Of a stretch of 64,000 bases of DNA, positions 32,620 to 40,972 are shown in pieces. Position 1 is the first letter of the stretch, and every line of letters begins with the position of its first letter. Both the position numbers and the translations under genes were made by a program. This stretch comes from Anaerolineae bacterium (GTDB lineage Bacteria > Chloroflexota > Anaerolineae > Promineifilales > Promineifilaceae): positions 62,001-126,000 of the forward strand of contig JAHDWK010000021.1 of assembly GCA_023382655.1 (NCBI GenBank), given 5' to 3'. The notes beneath the pieces were generated by a model. It searched no databases, was not told the origin of the DNA, and worked only from the letters and a program-made list of their open reading frames with translations.

Positions 32620-33966
32620 ATGGACGGCGCCGGTACATCCCCATCGCCACAATTAGTCGAAGCCAATCGGCAGCTCCTGGCACGGCGACAGCAGGAAGCG
32701 GCGCGACGGCCGTCAGCGGCGTCCACCGCGGGTTTGCCCGGGTCGTCCGATTCATCGGCGAGACAAGCCCCAACGGCCGTAGGCGCGTCTGTCGTGGCCA
32801 CGGCGGCCGCGGCCTTGCCGGCGCACCTGGGGTGGGGCAGCCCGGCGGCTACGGCCGTCGCCCGGCGGTCGTCACCGGCCGGTCTGCCGGCCGGGGGTGC
32901 TGTCACCAACGATTTATTCATGCCGGGGGCGGATCAGGCGCTTGACGTGGCGGTCACCAGCGATGATACGCCTGTTGCCGTCAAAGAGCCAGTTGCCTGG
33001 GTGAAATTGTATCCGGATATTGGCCTGGGCCTATTACAGCAGGGGATGACGGCCCCCGGCCGTCTCTGGCTGCTGTTGCGCGGTATAGATGAACCCGGCA
33101 GCGGTGTTCTTCGCATAGACAATCTGGTCAACGCCCTTACCATCACTTCTTCACCCCTACACCTATGTGGTAAACGACAACTACGTAACCTGCTCAAAAG
33201 CGGGGAGCATATCTTCTGGGTCAGGGATGCCCACCACCTCTGGCTGCGTTCGGCGGCCAACGTCGCTGTGGCGCTCGGGGTGACCCGGTTAACGGGGTAT
33301 CCGGTGGCGCTGCCGCTGACGGCGCTGTTAGGGGGAATAGGGGATTTTCGGGCCCATCTCTACGCGGCTTTCCACAGCGGCCGTACCCAAGACCGGCCCA
33401 CCAGCCAGCAAACGCGCCAGACTACACCAACGGCCATGCCCATTGCCCGACAAACATTGTTGCAACTCAGTGGGGTGGGGGCCTCCAGCCAGCGAACGTA
33501 TGAATCCCGGCTGGGGCTATCGGTGCAGGCGAACTTTGCCATCGGGCAGCCCACGACAGAGGAAGCTAAAGAGACACACGCCTGGCGGCAGGGCCAGGCG
33601 TTGTTTGCGCTACAAGATTTCTGTGGCCAGCAAGGCAAAAAAGGGAAAACGTATCTGGCCTGGCAGTTGCCTAATAGTTATATCGGACGACACCCACGCC
33701 AGCCGAAAGGCCGGCAAAAGCGGATCAACCGCCTTCTGAAGAATGACCTGGTTATGAAAGGGATGCCGGGGAACGTTGCACCAGAAGCGGCTGAAAGGCG
33801 AGAAGTGCCGAAACGAAAGGGGCAAGGGCTGGATAAGGTGTATTACCCGCATGGCAAGCTGGCCGCCAAGGCATACGGCCGTGACCCGGCAACGACCCGT
33901 TATTGGCGCTGGCAGAAGACACGGCACGGCCGTTTTGTGATGTGGCAGCAGGTAGGAGTGATATGA
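32620..33966 (+). CDS. putative DNA-binding (winged-helix) protein of the island
   Basis: 448 residues from ATG 32620, with a weak ribosome site. An Ala/Pro-rich disordered N-terminus (about 110 residues) is followed by a helical domain (GRLWLLLRGIDEPGSGVLRI, CGKRQLRNLLKSGEHIFWVRD). Then come LTGYPVALPLTALLGGIGDFRAHLYAAFHSG and an HTH-like block (MPIARQTLLQLSGVGASSQRTYESRLGL). The C-terminus is very basic (RQPKGRQKRINRLLK). I recall similar sequences near mobile elements of Chloroflexota but not an established function. A role in replication initiation or DNA processing fits the charge and layout. A good terminator lies about 200 bases after its stop, so it is probably the last gene of the island. 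Confidence 0.5.
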   Translation: MDGAGTSPSPQLVEANRQLLARRQQEAARRPSAASTAGLPGSSDSSARQAPTAVGASVVATAAAALPAHLGWGSPAATAVARRSSPAGLPAGGAVTNDLFMPGADQALDVAVTSDDTPVAVKEPVAWVKLYPDIGLGLLQQGMTAPGRLWLLLRGIDEPGSGVLRIDNLVNALTITSSPLHLCGKRQLRNLLKSGEHIFWVRDAHHLWLRSAANVAVALGVTRLTGYPVALPLTALLGGIGDFRAHLYAAFHSGRTQDRPTSQQTRQTTPTAMPIARQTLLQLSGVGASSQRTYESRLGLSVQANFAIGQPTTEEAKETHAWRQGQALFALQDFCGQQGKKGKTYLAWQLPNSYIGRHPRQPKGRQKRINRLLKNDLVMKGMPGNVAPEAAERREVPKRKGQGLDKVYYPHGKLAAKAYGRDPATTRYWRWQKTRHGRFVMWQQVGVI

Positions 33967-34437
33967 GTTTTTTTTGTGTTCAAGCAGGGAAAAAAGTTGT
34001 GCCCATTATAGGGATAAATCTTAATTGTCCTGATTATGGCTACATCTGGGGGTAGGGTCTCTTGGTGGATATGCGAAAGTATCTGGTTGTGGGCACAGTA
34101 TCCCAGGCTCGTGCACAAATCGTACATTCGTCCAGTGCTTGCTCTCTTGGGATGGATGTAAAACAAAAACCGCCCAGGTTCATAGGCGGTTTTTTATGGA
34201 TAGTGCCCGGCAGCAGGGGGAGGTCATGTCCATGTGCCTGCCTGATTTATTCCGGTCGCGTTTCTTTTATGCCAGTTTTTTGGGGGGCGAAACTGGCGCT
34301 GGAGACAACTACCGCCTGGAACCTTTCGAGTTATTCCCCGTGTACTGAAACTGCGTGGCCACCCTAGGCGGCGCGGCCAGAGAGGCAGCGTATGCTCACG
34401 TGGCCACACCGGTGAAAGTGAGTGAATTAAGACACGC
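33967..34437. other. 470-base intergenic region at the right end of the island
   Basis: It contains the intrinsic terminator at 34165-34194 and a 50-base segment (34241-34290) similar to 48825-48875. Short plus-strand reading frames here have no ribosome site and no recognised product. Confidence 0.5.
34165..34194. terminator. intrinsic terminator closing the plus-strand island
   Basis: AAAAACCGCC (34165-34174) and GGCGGTTTTT (34185-34194), with a 10-base loop and one more T, form a textbook Rho-independent terminator. It can also work from the minus strand. Confidence 0.85.
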
Positions 34438-34872
34438 CTACCCCCCTGGTGTACAAACGCCACCACTGCACTCCCCTGGGTCTCCGGTGAGAACATAAGT
34501 TACCGATGTGCCGTCTGAGAAAACGGCTCTGACCTGAATATAGTAGAATCCGTCTGACAAGTTACTTAAATCTAATAGAGCCAGCCACTGATGGCTGGTC
34601 CCTGAAGTAGACCACCAGTCAACATCAATAACCGGTACCTCACCCCCCGTTTCCGTGCCAGGTTTTAAGAAGGTAAACGCGAGTTCCGGTAGTTGAGAGG
34701 TTCCAGTAAGGGTGCCTCGCACTTCCATTGTTGTTTCGTCATCCCTTATGGTCACATGGGTAATTTCTATGGTGGGGGGAGGGGGATTGCCGGCGTTTAC
34801 CTGACTAACCAGAACAAAAAATGCGGCTAGAATCAAGAAGAGGATAAAAAGGAATCGTTGTTGTATCTTCAT
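34438..34872 (-). CDS. small secreted protein, unknown function
   Basis: 144 residues if translation begins at the second of two adjacent ATGs (34872), which lies 7 bases after GGAG; the first ATG at 34875 is too close to it. Signal peptide MKIQQRFLFILFLILAAFFV, then an Ig-like beta-sandwich pattern (IEITHVTIRDDETTMEVRGTL; FYYIQVRAVFSDGTSVTYVL) and a Cys pair near the C-terminus (ECSGGVC). It lies about 60 bases beyond the end of the TPR-CHAT gene on the same strand and might be cotranscribed with it. No family recognised. Confidence 0.65.
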   Translation of the reverse strand: MKIQQRFLFILFLILAAFFVLVSQVNAGNPPPPTIEITHVTIRDDETTMEVRGTLTGTSQLPELAFTFLKPGTETGGEVPVIDVDWWSTSGTSHQWLALLDLSNLSDGFYYIQVRAVFSDGTSVTYVLTGDPGECSGGVCTPGG

Positions 34873-34932
34873 CATATATCTCCGTGAAAAAGTATTTAGC
34901 TACTCAACGAGCATGTTGTGATTTTCAGACAA

Positions 34933-37788
34933 TTAACCAGCCAGAAAGGCAATGCCGGCCCAGGTAAAGGGTGAACGGCCGTTACGAATAGCCGCCTGTT
35001 GTGCCTGGCACAAAGCCAGCGCCGGCGGGTGTTCATGCAGTAGGCGGTAAAACAGCACCATCCACTCAGCCGTTGTCTGGTCATGTACTGGCCAGAGCGT
35101 AACCACCAATCCCCTCGCACCGGCTGCCAGCAAGGCCCGCCCCATACCAAACAAACCACCGCCGCGTGTCTGGCCTCTCCCCGTTTCGCAGGCGCTCAGG
35201 ACTACTAACGGCCGTTTAGGTAAAGTCAGGTGATACAGGTCGCCTACAGTAATGCGACCATTGGCCAGGCGCATCCAGGAAAAGAGGGGGTTATCCGGGC
35301 GATAGAAGGCATGTGTGGCCAGGTGGATAAATTCTGCCTCCTGGCTGGCCGCCTGAAATGCTTCTTGCGTTGCCTCATCTTCCACCAGGCAGGTCACATT
35401 TTCAGGCTTAAAGAACCGGGTGATTTGCTGCGCTTCGGCCGGGGCATGGGGCAAACGGCCGTTGTCCGAGAATCCCACAACCAACGCTTTTTGTTCTGGT
35501 GGGTTTGGGTAAACAGTTTTTCTGAGCAATGAGGTCGGTGTTGAGAGGTAAGTAATCGAGCAAGATTCCACAAGGTAATGTTGCCCATCAAACAATGCGG
35601 CCACAGGAATGTCGTGCCAGTCTGGCGGTAAAACGACAGAGAGATGATGCACGCCGTGCAAATAAGATTGAAGGGGCGCCAGAACCATTTCATATAGGGC
35701 CCGCAAGTAAGTCTGGGCATGTTGGTGTTGGAAATCTGCTGCTTGCCAGGTAGCGTGCGAATGTTGGATGAAAAATCGCCAGGCTTTCATCAGCCGCTGC
35801 AATTGGGTAATGGTAATCAAATCTGGAAACATCTGTACTGTCTGTGGTGTGACCAACAATGCCTGAAGTTGCCCATGAACGATAAAATAATGCAGGAGGC
35901 TTTCGCCAGGAATTAAACAGGCTTGTAACTGTTCAAGCATCAGGCCGGATGATTGGTATTCTTCTATGGGCACGGCGTCTAGGGGGGGAGTGGCGGCCAA
36001 CCACAACCGCTCGCGCCGTCTCAGGTCGGTAATGGCTGTCTCTAGCTGTGCCAGTTGTGCCTGCCATTCAGCCATTTTCCCCCCAGACGTGGCCAGCTCT
36101 GCCTGACGTAACGGCTCCAGGTTATGTTGATACCATTGCCAGGTTTGCCGCAGCTCGGTGAGTTGTGTTTGCCAGGGTGATGGCTGATTGGTTGTACTCT
36201 CGTTTAGCGACATTTGCAGCAGAGGCGCGGAATGTGTTTGATTCAGAATGGTCAGCAAATCTGCCAGCGTGGCCTGCCCGGCCTGGACTAATTGATAAAT
36301 TAACCGCACCGCATCCTGGTAAAGGGGTTGTTTCGATTCATCAAAACCCAGCCGGAGTTCATCAAGCGAGAAATAGGTTTGCAGGTGCTGAGTTTTTTGA
36401 ATTGCTTGTTGATACTGCTGTAAGGCTTCGGCGAGTTGGCCGTTCTTTTCCCAAATAAACCCGGCCATATACGCAGCTTCAATTTGTAATTCTGCCAGGT
36501 AGTAGGTCTGCGCCAGGTCCCGGGCCGTCTGTAAGCGCATGTTGGCTTCCACCCATCGTTCTCCAACTATGGCCCATTGCGCCATTAAAAGCTGAGTTTG
36601 AGCAGCCAGCGAGGGCAACCGGGTGGGGTCCAATAACCTTTCCACCCGCTGCGCGATACGGCTGGCTCGTTCCGGCTGGTTCATAGCCCAATACAACCGG
36701 GCCCGTTGAATGTCCAATACCAGCAATTTCCCCTGTGCCCGTTGTTGGTGGAGGTATCGTCTGGCCCACTTGAGTTTTCTCTCGGCCATGTCCATTAGCT
36801 CTAATTGCTGATAGGCAATCCCCTGGTAAATCAGGCTCTGGTTCAGTTCGCGGCGCATATGGTGGCAGCGGAATGTTTTTTCGGCGGCCGCTGCCAATAT
36901 GACCATATCCTGAAAGAGGTGTAAACGGCCGTAAACAAACGACCGCTCCAAATTCACAACGGCCATTTCACTGGGAATGGGGATCGCGGCAAAAAGGTGA
37001 TAGGCTGTATCTAAATGCCGCAGAGCCTCTTGATACCGGCCCATGCGATGCGCGAGTATGCCCAAATTGAGTTCCGCCCTGGCTACTTCCTGGTCATAAC
37101 CGCCAACACGCAGCGTCAAAATAGCCTCTTGGAGTAAAGAGGCGGCTTCCGTAAACCGATCCATTTTAGTCAGGGCATTGGCTCGATTGACATCAATCAG
37201 GGCAGTGCTGATGTGGTTGTTGCGCTGCACAAAAATCGCGCGTCCCCGGTCGTAAGTAGCCAGAGCGGTTTCTGGCTGTCCGATCTCTTCATAAATCCAC
37301 CCTACGGTCATTTCCAGGTTTGCCAGATAGCCAACGGCCCGTTCACCAACGGCCGTGCAGGCTGCGCGGGCTTTTGTTTCCTGAGTCAATGCCGTCGGGT
37401 AATCACCCAGATCACGCCACACCGAAACCTGGTTTACCTGCAACCCTGCTACCGTCAGATCGTCCCCCTGCAAGTGATAAAATGATTCCGCTTTTTGAAA
37501 ACAATCCAATGCTTCCCGGTAATGATTGAGGTAATAGAGAACATTACCCCGCACCCAGGTAATGAGACCCTGAGCGGTGGCTGTGCCTAGCGCGGCGGCT
37601 ACCTGTTCGGCAACATCCACAAACTGCAAGGCGCGTCGGGGGTTTCGCAGTTGTTCATCAGAAATGCGCCGGACCAATGCATTCAGAACATCTGGCGTGA
37701 GTTGGGGGGCAAGTTGTTGGAGAGTTTGTGAAAAATCTGGTTGGCGAGAATGGTTCAGTAAAAGAGATGCTATTTCTTGGGGGGTCAC
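34933..37788 (-). CDS. TPR-CHAT caspase-like protease
   Basis: 951 residues. The start is GTG 37788, overlapping the stop of the anti-sigma gene (GTGA). Residues about 20-520 are TPR repeats (for example NVLYYLNHYREALDCFQKAESFY and LNLGILAHRMGRYQEALRHLD). A coiled-coil linker follows (about 550-600), then a CHAT domain at 680-950. Catalytic His826 lies in FIHLATHAF and Cys867 in LVVLSACETG, with GLFGMGRALLAAGARGLVVTLWPV after it, as in active CHAT peptidases. CHAT enzymes cut protein targets when their TPR or partner senses a signal, as Csx29 does in Craspase. The operon context makes the anti-sigma protein the natural candidate substrate; that is inference. Confidence 0.88.
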   Translation of the reverse strand: MTPQEIASLLLNHSRQPDFSQTLQQLAPQLTPDVLNALVRRISDEQLRNPRRALQFVDVAEQVAAALGTATAQGLITWVRGNVLYYLNHYREALDCFQKAESFYHLQGDDLTVAGLQVNQVSVWRDLGDYPTALTQETKARAACTAVGERAVGYLANLEMTVGWIYEEIGQPETALATYDRGRAIFVQRNNHISTALIDVNRANALTKMDRFTEAASLLQEAILTLRVGGYDQEVARAELNLGILAHRMGRYQEALRHLDTAYHLFAAIPIPSEMAVVNLERSFVYGRLHLFQDMVILAAAAEKTFRCHHMRRELNQSLIYQGIAYQQLELMDMAERKLKWARRYLHQQRAQGKLLVLDIQRARLYWAMNQPERASRIAQRVERLLDPTRLPSLAAQTQLLMAQWAIVGERWVEANMRLQTARDLAQTYYLAELQIEAAYMAGFIWEKNGQLAEALQQYQQAIQKTQHLQTYFSLDELRLGFDESKQPLYQDAVRLIYQLVQAGQATLADLLTILNQTHSAPLLQMSLNESTTNQPSPWQTQLTELRQTWQWYQHNLEPLRQAELATSGGKMAEWQAQLAQLETAITDLRRRERLWLAATPPLDAVPIEEYQSSGLMLEQLQACLIPGESLLHYFIVHGQLQALLVTPQTVQMFPDLITITQLQRLMKAWRFFIQHSHATWQAADFQHQHAQTYLRALYEMVLAPLQSYLHGVHHLSVVLPPDWHDIPVAALFDGQHYLVESCSITYLSTPTSLLRKTVYPNPPEQKALVVGFSDNGRLPHAPAEAQQITRFFKPENVTCLVEDEATQEAFQAASQEAEFIHLATHAFYRPDNPLFSWMRLANGRITVGDLYHLTLPKRPLVVLSACETGRGQTRGGGLFGMGRALLAAGARGLVVTLWPVHDQTTAEWMVLFYRLLHEHPPALALCQAQQAAIRNGRSPFTWAGIAFLAG

Positions 37789-38495
37789 GGAATTGTCACA
37801 TTGTTTACAATAATGTCATCTACCTGTAATTCAATGTGCAAAGTATATATCCCGGCCGCGATGTTCGCCAGCCCAAAATAGCCAAATGAGTCCACCTCAT
37901 CCTGGGCGATGAGCGTGTCTGTCTGCCGCAGAGAGACACGGCCCTGCAAAATAATGGCTGTGGGGTTTTCATTATGTATCACCTGCCCCTCCAACCCCCA
38001 ACGGTTCTCGGCGGCAATGGGCGGCTCCTTTGCCAAAACAATCTGATAGTTACCGGCCTGGTATGACTCTTCTTGCGCACTCCCGCGCATCACAAACGCC
38101 GGCTGCATGGGTGGTGGTAATTGTATGGCCTCAACCAGGGTCCGGCCGGCCCGTTGCAGTTGTTCTATCCAGGAAAGAGGGGTTGGTTGCGGCAGAAAAT
38201 GGCGCAATTCGACCTGGCAATCTGGGCAGTTCAGGACATGGTTTTGCACCTGCTGGCGCTCTGCTGCGGGCAGCATTCTCATGTGGTATTGGAGCAGCAC
38301 ATCTGTTTCCGGGCAATATGCCCGCTCAAGGGCCACTTGAAAATCCACCTCCAACAGGCGCAATGCAGCTACCTCGACCGCACAATAAGGGCATTGGGCG
38401 ATGTGTTTGCCCACTTCCTGCCTGGCAGCTCCTGCCATGTAGGCCAGCAAATCTCCTTCACGGATTTCCTGTGGATTGACGCATTTTGTTGTCAT
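37785..38495 (-). CDS. double zinc-finger (ZAS-type) anti-sigma factor with beta-rich C-terminal domain
   Basis: The start is placed at ATG 38495 (GGTGG 9 bases upstream), giving 236 residues. Two anti-sigma zinc motifs of the HxxxCxxC type are present: HIAQCPYC near residue 31 and HVLNCPDC near residue 86, each preceded by a helical arm. Residues about 145-236 form a beta-sandwich resembling a carboxypeptidase-regulatory or Cna-B domain (GLEGQVIHNENPTAIILQGRVSL, FGLANIAAGIYTLHI). I see no membrane segment, so it would be cytoplasmic, unlike most ZAS anti-sigmas. It follows the sigma gene by about 58 bases and overlaps the protease gene. Expected role: holds the ECF sigma inactive. Confidence 0.75.
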   Translation of the reverse strand: MTTKCVNPQEIREGDLLAYMAGAARQEVGKHIAQCPYCAVEVAALRLLEVDFQVALERAYCPETDVLLQYHMRMLPAAERQQVQNHVLNCPDCQVELRHFLPQPTPLSWIEQLQRAGRTLVEAIQLPPPMQPAFVMRGSAQEESYQAGNYQIVLAKEPPIAAENRWGLEGQVIHNENPTAIILQGRVSLRQTDTLIAQDEVDSFGYFGLANIAAGIYTLHIELQVDDIIVNNVTIP

Positions 38496-38553
38496 TGATT
38501 CCATCCACCACTTTTCTATACTCAACGTTCTCCGGCGCACATTTTCGACAAAC

Positions 38554-39231
38554 TCAAACAACCAGTTTGGCGGCCAATGCGCGTTTGGCTCGTTTCATGA
38601 TCCGTTCCTTCACCCGATAGACATCGGCCACAGTAGCAAAGTGGGTGGGATATTGCCGGGCGATGACAGCCGGTGACAAATTCTGCTCATAAGCGAGCGT
38701 GAGCAGCAGCTTTTCTTGTGGGTCTGCCACTTCTTGCGCCACCCACTCTCTTATCATCTGGATGCGCTCCGCCTGTTCCTTTTTCTCCCAATAAGCGGTC
38801 CAATCCCAGGTGGCTTCTGTTTCCAAGAGCGCGGGAAACTCTTGTATACGGGTCTGGCGACGCATTTTGCGCTCATAATCCAGAAAGGCGCTGATGGTAC
38901 ATTGGTTTAAATAGTTCAATACAGCCCCAACATGCGGAAAGCGTTGAGAGAAGGGTTCGGTATGGTGAGACAGGGTGCGCCAAAACCGCAACCAGGCATC
39001 CTGGTTCAAATCGTCAAAAACTTCGGGGTTCAATTTACCCTGAGCGGCGGTGTGGACCCACCTGAGGACGAGTTTGTGATACTGCTGCTGGAGGGCTTCC
39101 CAGGCGCTGGCGTCCTGCTGCTCGATAGCCCGGCGAAATAGTTCAAAGCAGTACCCCGTTTCCTGCTGGAAAACCTGGGTTGCCTCTTGTTGACAGTGAT
39201 GGATGATTTGTTCCAGACTAACATGTCGCAT
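38554..39231 (-). CDS. ECF-type RNA polymerase sigma factor
   Basis: 225 residues from ATG 39231. Region 2 reads HKLVLRWVHTAAQ and FDDLNQDAWLRFWRTL, matching the -10-binding sigma2 helix pattern. Region 4 (about 165-215) reads DPQEKLLLTLAYEQNLSPAVIARQYP and VADVYRVKERIMKRAKRAL, a sigma4 helix-turn-helix. It is somewhat long for ECF because of an N-terminal extension. A TATAAT lies about 20 bases before the start, so the operon may start nearly leaderless. It heads an operon with a zinc-finger anti-sigma and a TPR-CHAT protease. Regulon unknown. Confidence 0.8.
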   Translation of the reverse strand: MRHVSLEQIIHHCQQEATQVFQQETGYCFELFRRAIEQQDASAWEALQQQYHKLVLRWVHTAAQGKLNPEVFDDLNQDAWLRFWRTLSHHTEPFSQRFPHVGAVLNYLNQCTISAFLDYERKMRRQTRIQEFPALLETEATWDWTAYWEKKEQAERIQMIREWVAQEVADPQEKLLLTLAYEQNLSPAVIARQYPTHFATVADVYRVKERIMKRAKRALAAKLVV

Positions 39232-39288
39232 AGGTTTCTAGGCATGATTATAGCCTCTTTTACCAGCCCAGAAAGGCGCGGGGGAAGG

Positions 39289-39325
39289 GAAAACGGCCGT
39301 GTCCTGTTCAGACACGGCCGTTTTC
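39289..39325. terminator. hairpin terminator made of two ACGGCCGT octamers
   Basis: GAAAACGGCCGTGTC (39289-39303) and its reverse complement (39311-39325) form a perfect 15-bp stem with a 7-base loop. It lies about 56 bases beyond the stop of the ELWxxDGT gene and insulates the sigma operon. Confidence 0.75.
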
Positions 39326-39380
39326 TGCTATCCCCTGGTATATGAACCTGACAGTTTAATCATACACTGGCAGCCCCGGT

Positions 39381-40877
39381 TTATTCCGCATGTATCACCA
39401 GGGGCAGGAATTGGTAATGGAATTCCGTACCTGAAGTGGGTGGTAAGGGCAGCAGCCACAATTCTTCACCGTGAACGCCATCATCGGCGCTGAATAACAG
39501 CCACTCTCCCTGTACACTAAGATTAGCCGGGCCGGTCGGGTTGAGGCCAGGATAAATTTCATGGATCATGAATGTGCCCACTTCCGTGCCATCGCTCTGC
39601 CACAACTCCATGCCATATACACCATCATTAGCTGTGTAGTAAAGGGTTGTGCCATTGCTTGTAAACCAGCCCGGGGTTGACCCCTCTGACCCTGCAAAAA
39701 TGTCTTTGATTAAGACAGTCCCAGATTCGGTACCATCACTTTTCCAGAGTTCAACGCCATTGATGCCATCTGAACCATAAAAATAGAGTTCGTTGTTGAT
39801 GACCGGTAAGTTGAACCCGCCGCCAGGCATAATGGGAGGCGGAAAACCCCACCCCTCTCCTGGGTTAATGTCCTTTACCATGAACGTGTTTGCCTCGGTG
39901 CCATCGCTGCGCCATAGCTCTATGCCGTTAACGCCATTATTGGCTCGGAAATAAAGTATGCCGTTCATGTCGGTCAGGTTTTCCGCTAGAGAGCCATCGG
40001 GCCCCGATCTGATGTCCTTTACCAGGACGGTACCGGCTTCCGTACCGTCACTTTTCCATAGTTCTGCGCCATGTCCCTGACCTGGTATGCTGCTGTCGCT
40101 GGCCGTAAAAAACAACGTGTTGTTTACGACCGTTAAATGCTCTGGGCTAGAGGAAAAAGTGCCAGCGTTAATATCCTTGACAATCATGGTGCCTGCCGGG
40201 GTGCCATCGCTTTTCCACAATTCATCATCATAAAAAGGTGGCTCGTAGCCCACAAAAAACAGCGTATTGCCCACCACCGCTGGCTTCCTGAAGGCATTGA
40301 TGCTGCCAATGCGCACGGTGCCTGCTTCTGTGCCATCTGTTTTCCATAACCCATCACCGCTGCCGTCATCGGCTATGAAGTAAAGCGCCCCATTCATTTC
40401 TACAAACCCGTATGGCTCAGAGGCATCGGTATTACCACGATGAAATTCATTCGCGTTCATATCTTTTACCATAATCGTACCGGCTTCTGTGCCATCGCTT
40501 TTCCATAATTCACGGCCGTGTGCCACATCATCGGCAGAAAAGTACAGCATCCCCTCAAAGACGGTCAGGTGCAGCGGCCCTGGGTCAAGGCTGCCGCCAG
40601 GGTAGGGGTTGATATTCTTGACCATATGGGTACCGACGGCCGTGCCGTCCGTGACCCATAATTCGTAACCATGGGTGGTAGTGGTGGCGCTAAAATACAC
40701 CTTACCTTCCATCAGGGTAAACAAACGGGGATTTGAATCTCCTTCTGGTTCAATATCCAGAACCATGGAGGGCGGTGTGTCCAAAGCAGTTGCCGCTGCC
40801 TGCGGTTTTGGCCAGGTCAGTAGAGCCAAAGTCAGGACGATAAATAAAACGAAAAGAGAACCTTTTTTTGTTAACAT
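39381..40877 (-). CDS. secreted ELWxxDGT-repeat protein with LP-type tail
   Basis: 498 residues; AAGG lies about 9 bases before ATG 40877. Signal peptide MLTKKGSLFVLFIVLTLALL. About nine repeats of roughly 48 residues follow, each with ELWxSDGTxxGTxxVKDIxPG and YFxAxDGxHGxELW, the ELWxxDGT family, probably a propeller. The C-terminus FHYQFLPLVIHAE fits the LP tail found in other exported proteins of the window. Role unknown; likely surface or extracellular. Hairpins at both ends isolate it as a single transcript. Confidence 0.85.
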   Translation of the reverse strand: MLTKKGSLFVLFIVLTLALLTWPKPQAAATALDTPPSMVLDIEPEGDSNPRLFTLMEGKVYFSATTTTHGYELWVTDGTAVGTHMVKNINPYPGGSLDPGPLHLTVFEGMLYFSADDVAHGRELWKSDGTEAGTIMVKDMNANEFHRGNTDASEPYGFVEMNGALYFIADDGSGDGLWKTDGTEAGTVRIGSINAFRKPAVVGNTLFFVGYEPPFYDDELWKSDGTPAGTMIVKDINAGTFSSSPEHLTVVNNTLFFTASDSSIPGQGHGAELWKSDGTEAGTVLVKDIRSGPDGSLAENLTDMNGILYFRANNGVNGIELWRSDGTEANTFMVKDINPGEGWGFPPPIMPGGGFNLPVINNELYFYGSDGINGVELWKSDGTESGTVLIKDIFAGSEGSTPGWFTSNGTTLYYTANDGVYGMELWQSDGTEVGTFMIHEIYPGLNPTGPANLSVQGEWLLFSADDGVHGEELWLLPLPPTSGTEFHYQFLPLVIHAE

Positions 40878-40922
40878 GTTTTTTACCTTATAGATAGTGT
40901 GGTTTCTTAAAGAGGGGTGGGG

Positions 40923-40953
40923 AACGGCCGTACCGGGTGAGGGTACGGCCGTT
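40923..40953. terminator. hairpin terminator made of two ACGGCCGT octamers, after the RHS gene
   Basis: AACGGCCGTACC (40923-40934) pairs with GGTACGGCCGTT (40942-40953) around 7 bases, 20 bases beyond the RHS stop on the minus strand. Confidence 0.7.
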
Positions 40954-40972
40954 TTGCATTTAGGGTTTAGGT

